From Pseudomonas cerasi (GTDB taxonomy: Bacteria; Pseudomonadota; Gammaproteobacteria; Pseudomonadales; Pseudomonadaceae): DNA of 64,000 nt. The notes beneath the pieces were generated by a model. The model searched no databases. It was not told the DNA's origin and saw nothing but the letters and a program-made list of their open reading frames with translations. Positions 63,110 through 64,000 of the stretch are shown piece by piece. A program made the translations under genes and the position numbers. Each line of letters opens with the position of its first letter. Position 1 is the first letter of the stretch. Where the stretch lies: positions 5,263,501-5,327,500 of the forward strand of contig NZ_LT222319.1 of the NCBI RefSeq assembly GCF_900074915.1, given 5' to 3'.

Positions 63110-64000
63110 TCAGAAGTTATCCGGCACCTTGGCACGTTCGCGCGCGCTTTCGCGGGTGATCAGCCCCTTCTTCACCAGATCGGCCAGGCACATGTCCAGC
63201 GTCTGCATGCCCATCGAGCCGCCCGTCTGGATCGACGAATACATCTGCGCCACCTTGTCCTCGCGGATCAGGTTACGGATCGCCGGGGTGCCCATCATGA
63301 TTTCGTGCGCCGCCACGCGTCCGCCGCCGACCTTCTTGAGCAACGCCTGCGAAACCACGGCGTGCAGCGATTCGGAGAGCATCGAGCGAATCATCGATTT
63401 TTCCTGAGCCGGAAACACATCGACGATCCGGTCGATGGTCTTGGCTGCTGATGTGGTGTGCAGCGTGCCGAATACCAGGTGGCCGGTTTCAGCTGCGGTC
63501 AGCGCCAGGCGTATGGTCTCCAGGTCACGCATCTCCCCGACCAGAATCACGTCCGGGTCTTCACGCAACGCCGAGCGCAGCGCCTCCGAGAAGCCCAGTG
63601 TGTCGCGGTGCACCTCGCGCTGGTTGACCAGGCACTTCTTCGACTCGTGGACGAATTCGATCGGGTCCTCGATGGTCAGAATGTGGTGATGCTTGTTGTT
63701 ATTCAGGTAGTCGATCATCGCCGCCAGGGTGGTCGACTTGCCTGAGCCGGTCGGACCGGTGACCAGAATCAGGCCACGCGCCACGTCGGTAATCTTCCGA
63801 AACACACTGCCCATGCCCAAGTCTTCCATGCTCAGGATTTTCGAAGGGATGGTCCGGAAGACCGCGCCAGCACCGCGGTTCTGGTTGAAAGCGTTGACCC
63901 GAAACCGCGCCACGCCCGACACTTCGAAGGAAAAGTCGGTTTCCAGCCGTTCTTCGAAGTCCTGCCGTTGCTTGTCGTTCATGATGTCGTAGATCAGCGC
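63110..64000 (-). CDS. pilT: Type IV pilus retraction ATPase PilT, C-terminal part
   Basis: The last 296 residues of PilT are present; the N-terminus lies past the right edge. Visible are the Walker A G-P-T-G-S-G-K-S-T-T, the Asp box (H-H-I-L-T-I-E-D-P-I-E-F-V), Walker B (D-P-D-V-I-L-V-G-E-M-R-D), the His box (H-L-V-F-G-T-L-H-T-T) and the retraction-specific A-I-R-N-L-I-R-E near the end. The hexamer powers pilus retraction at the inner membrane. It is the effector arm acted on by the Chp system encoded 8 kb away. PilU is a possible alternative, but A-I-R-N-L-I-R-E favours PilT. Confidence 0.95.
   Translation of the reverse strand, partial: ALIYDIMNDKQRQDFEERLETDFSFEVSGVARFRVNAFNQNRGAGAVFRTIPSKILSMEDLGMGSVFRKITDVARGLILVTGPTGSGKSTTLAAMIDYLNNNKHHHILTIEDPIEFVHESKKCLVNQREVHRDTLGFSEALRSALREDPDVILVGEMRDLETIRLALTAAETGHLVFGTLHTTSAAKTIDRIVDVFPAQEKSMIRSMLSESLHAVVSQALLKKVGGGRVAAHEIMMGTPAIRNLIREDKVAQMYSSIQTGGSMGMQTLDMCLADLVKKGLITRESARERAKVPDNF

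Overview
The window is a continuous piece of a Pseudomonas chromosome, most likely from the P. syringae group. Four things point there. The gene order pilG-gshB-tonB3-yqgE-yqgF-pyrR-pyrB-pyrC' is the conserved Pseudomonas one. The pyrB partner is a dihydroorotase with a lost active site. Proline degradation uses a divergent putP/putA pair. The high-GC intergenic gaps carry palindromic repeats of the kind common in P. syringae. No tRNA, rRNA, CRISPR array, prophage or intact insertion sequence was seen. Species assignment is inference from remembered gene order, not from a search.

Layout. 1-9.2 kb: start of glnE, then aceE-aceF (pyruvate dehydrogenase) behind two palindromic operators, the helicase gene dbpA and a YhiN-type flavoprotein. 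9.3-13.9 kb: a YccS-like membrane protein overlapping tail-to-tail with a periplasmic binding protein, an ElaA acetyltransferase, a small winged-helix protein and a YgjP-like metallopeptidase. 13.9-17.1 kb: a REC-PAS-GGDEF-EAL c-di-GMP protein and a family-7 alginate lyase. 17.1-25.1 kb: putP, the PutA operator region, putA and an acyl-CoA dehydrogenase.

25.1-30.9 kb is the most unusual part: two large adjacent toxin-like genes on the minus strand. They share a central chassis (a hydrophobic segment, an N-G-[KR]-T motif and a G-I-Y repeat block) but end in different enzymes. The downstream one ends in an apparent arginine-type ADP-ribosyltransferase (R-S-ExE), the upstream one in a TcdA/TcdB-like glycosyltransferase (DxD). 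I see no immunity gene, no secretion gene and no hrp box beside them.

31-45.1 kb: a CvrA/NhaP2-type antiporter and an MscK-type channel. Next comes a minus-strand operon resembling the Bacillus ycs-kip cluster: NRAMP transporter, PxpA, DUF1445 protein, a PxpB-PxpC fusion and a biotin carboxylase with its own biotin domain. It is divergent from a GntR/FCD regulator with a strong operator-like dyad between them. selO follows. 45.2-55.2 kb: the Chp chemosensory system for type IV pili (pilG-pilH-pilI-pilJ-chpA-chpC, minus strand), without pilK and chpB. 55.4-61.6 kb: gshB, tonB3, yqgE, yqgF, a MITE-like element, then pyrR-pyrB-pyrC'. 61.7-64 kb: a double-TM2 membrane protein, an NlpC/P60 peptidase and the C-terminal part of pilT.

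Themes that connect genes: proline and glutamate-derived compounds as nutrients (putAP and the 5-oxoproline cluster); surface behaviour (Chp system, PilT, TonB3, c-di-GMP protein, alginate lyase); and a probable anti-host or anti-competitor toxin locus set among housekeeping genes.
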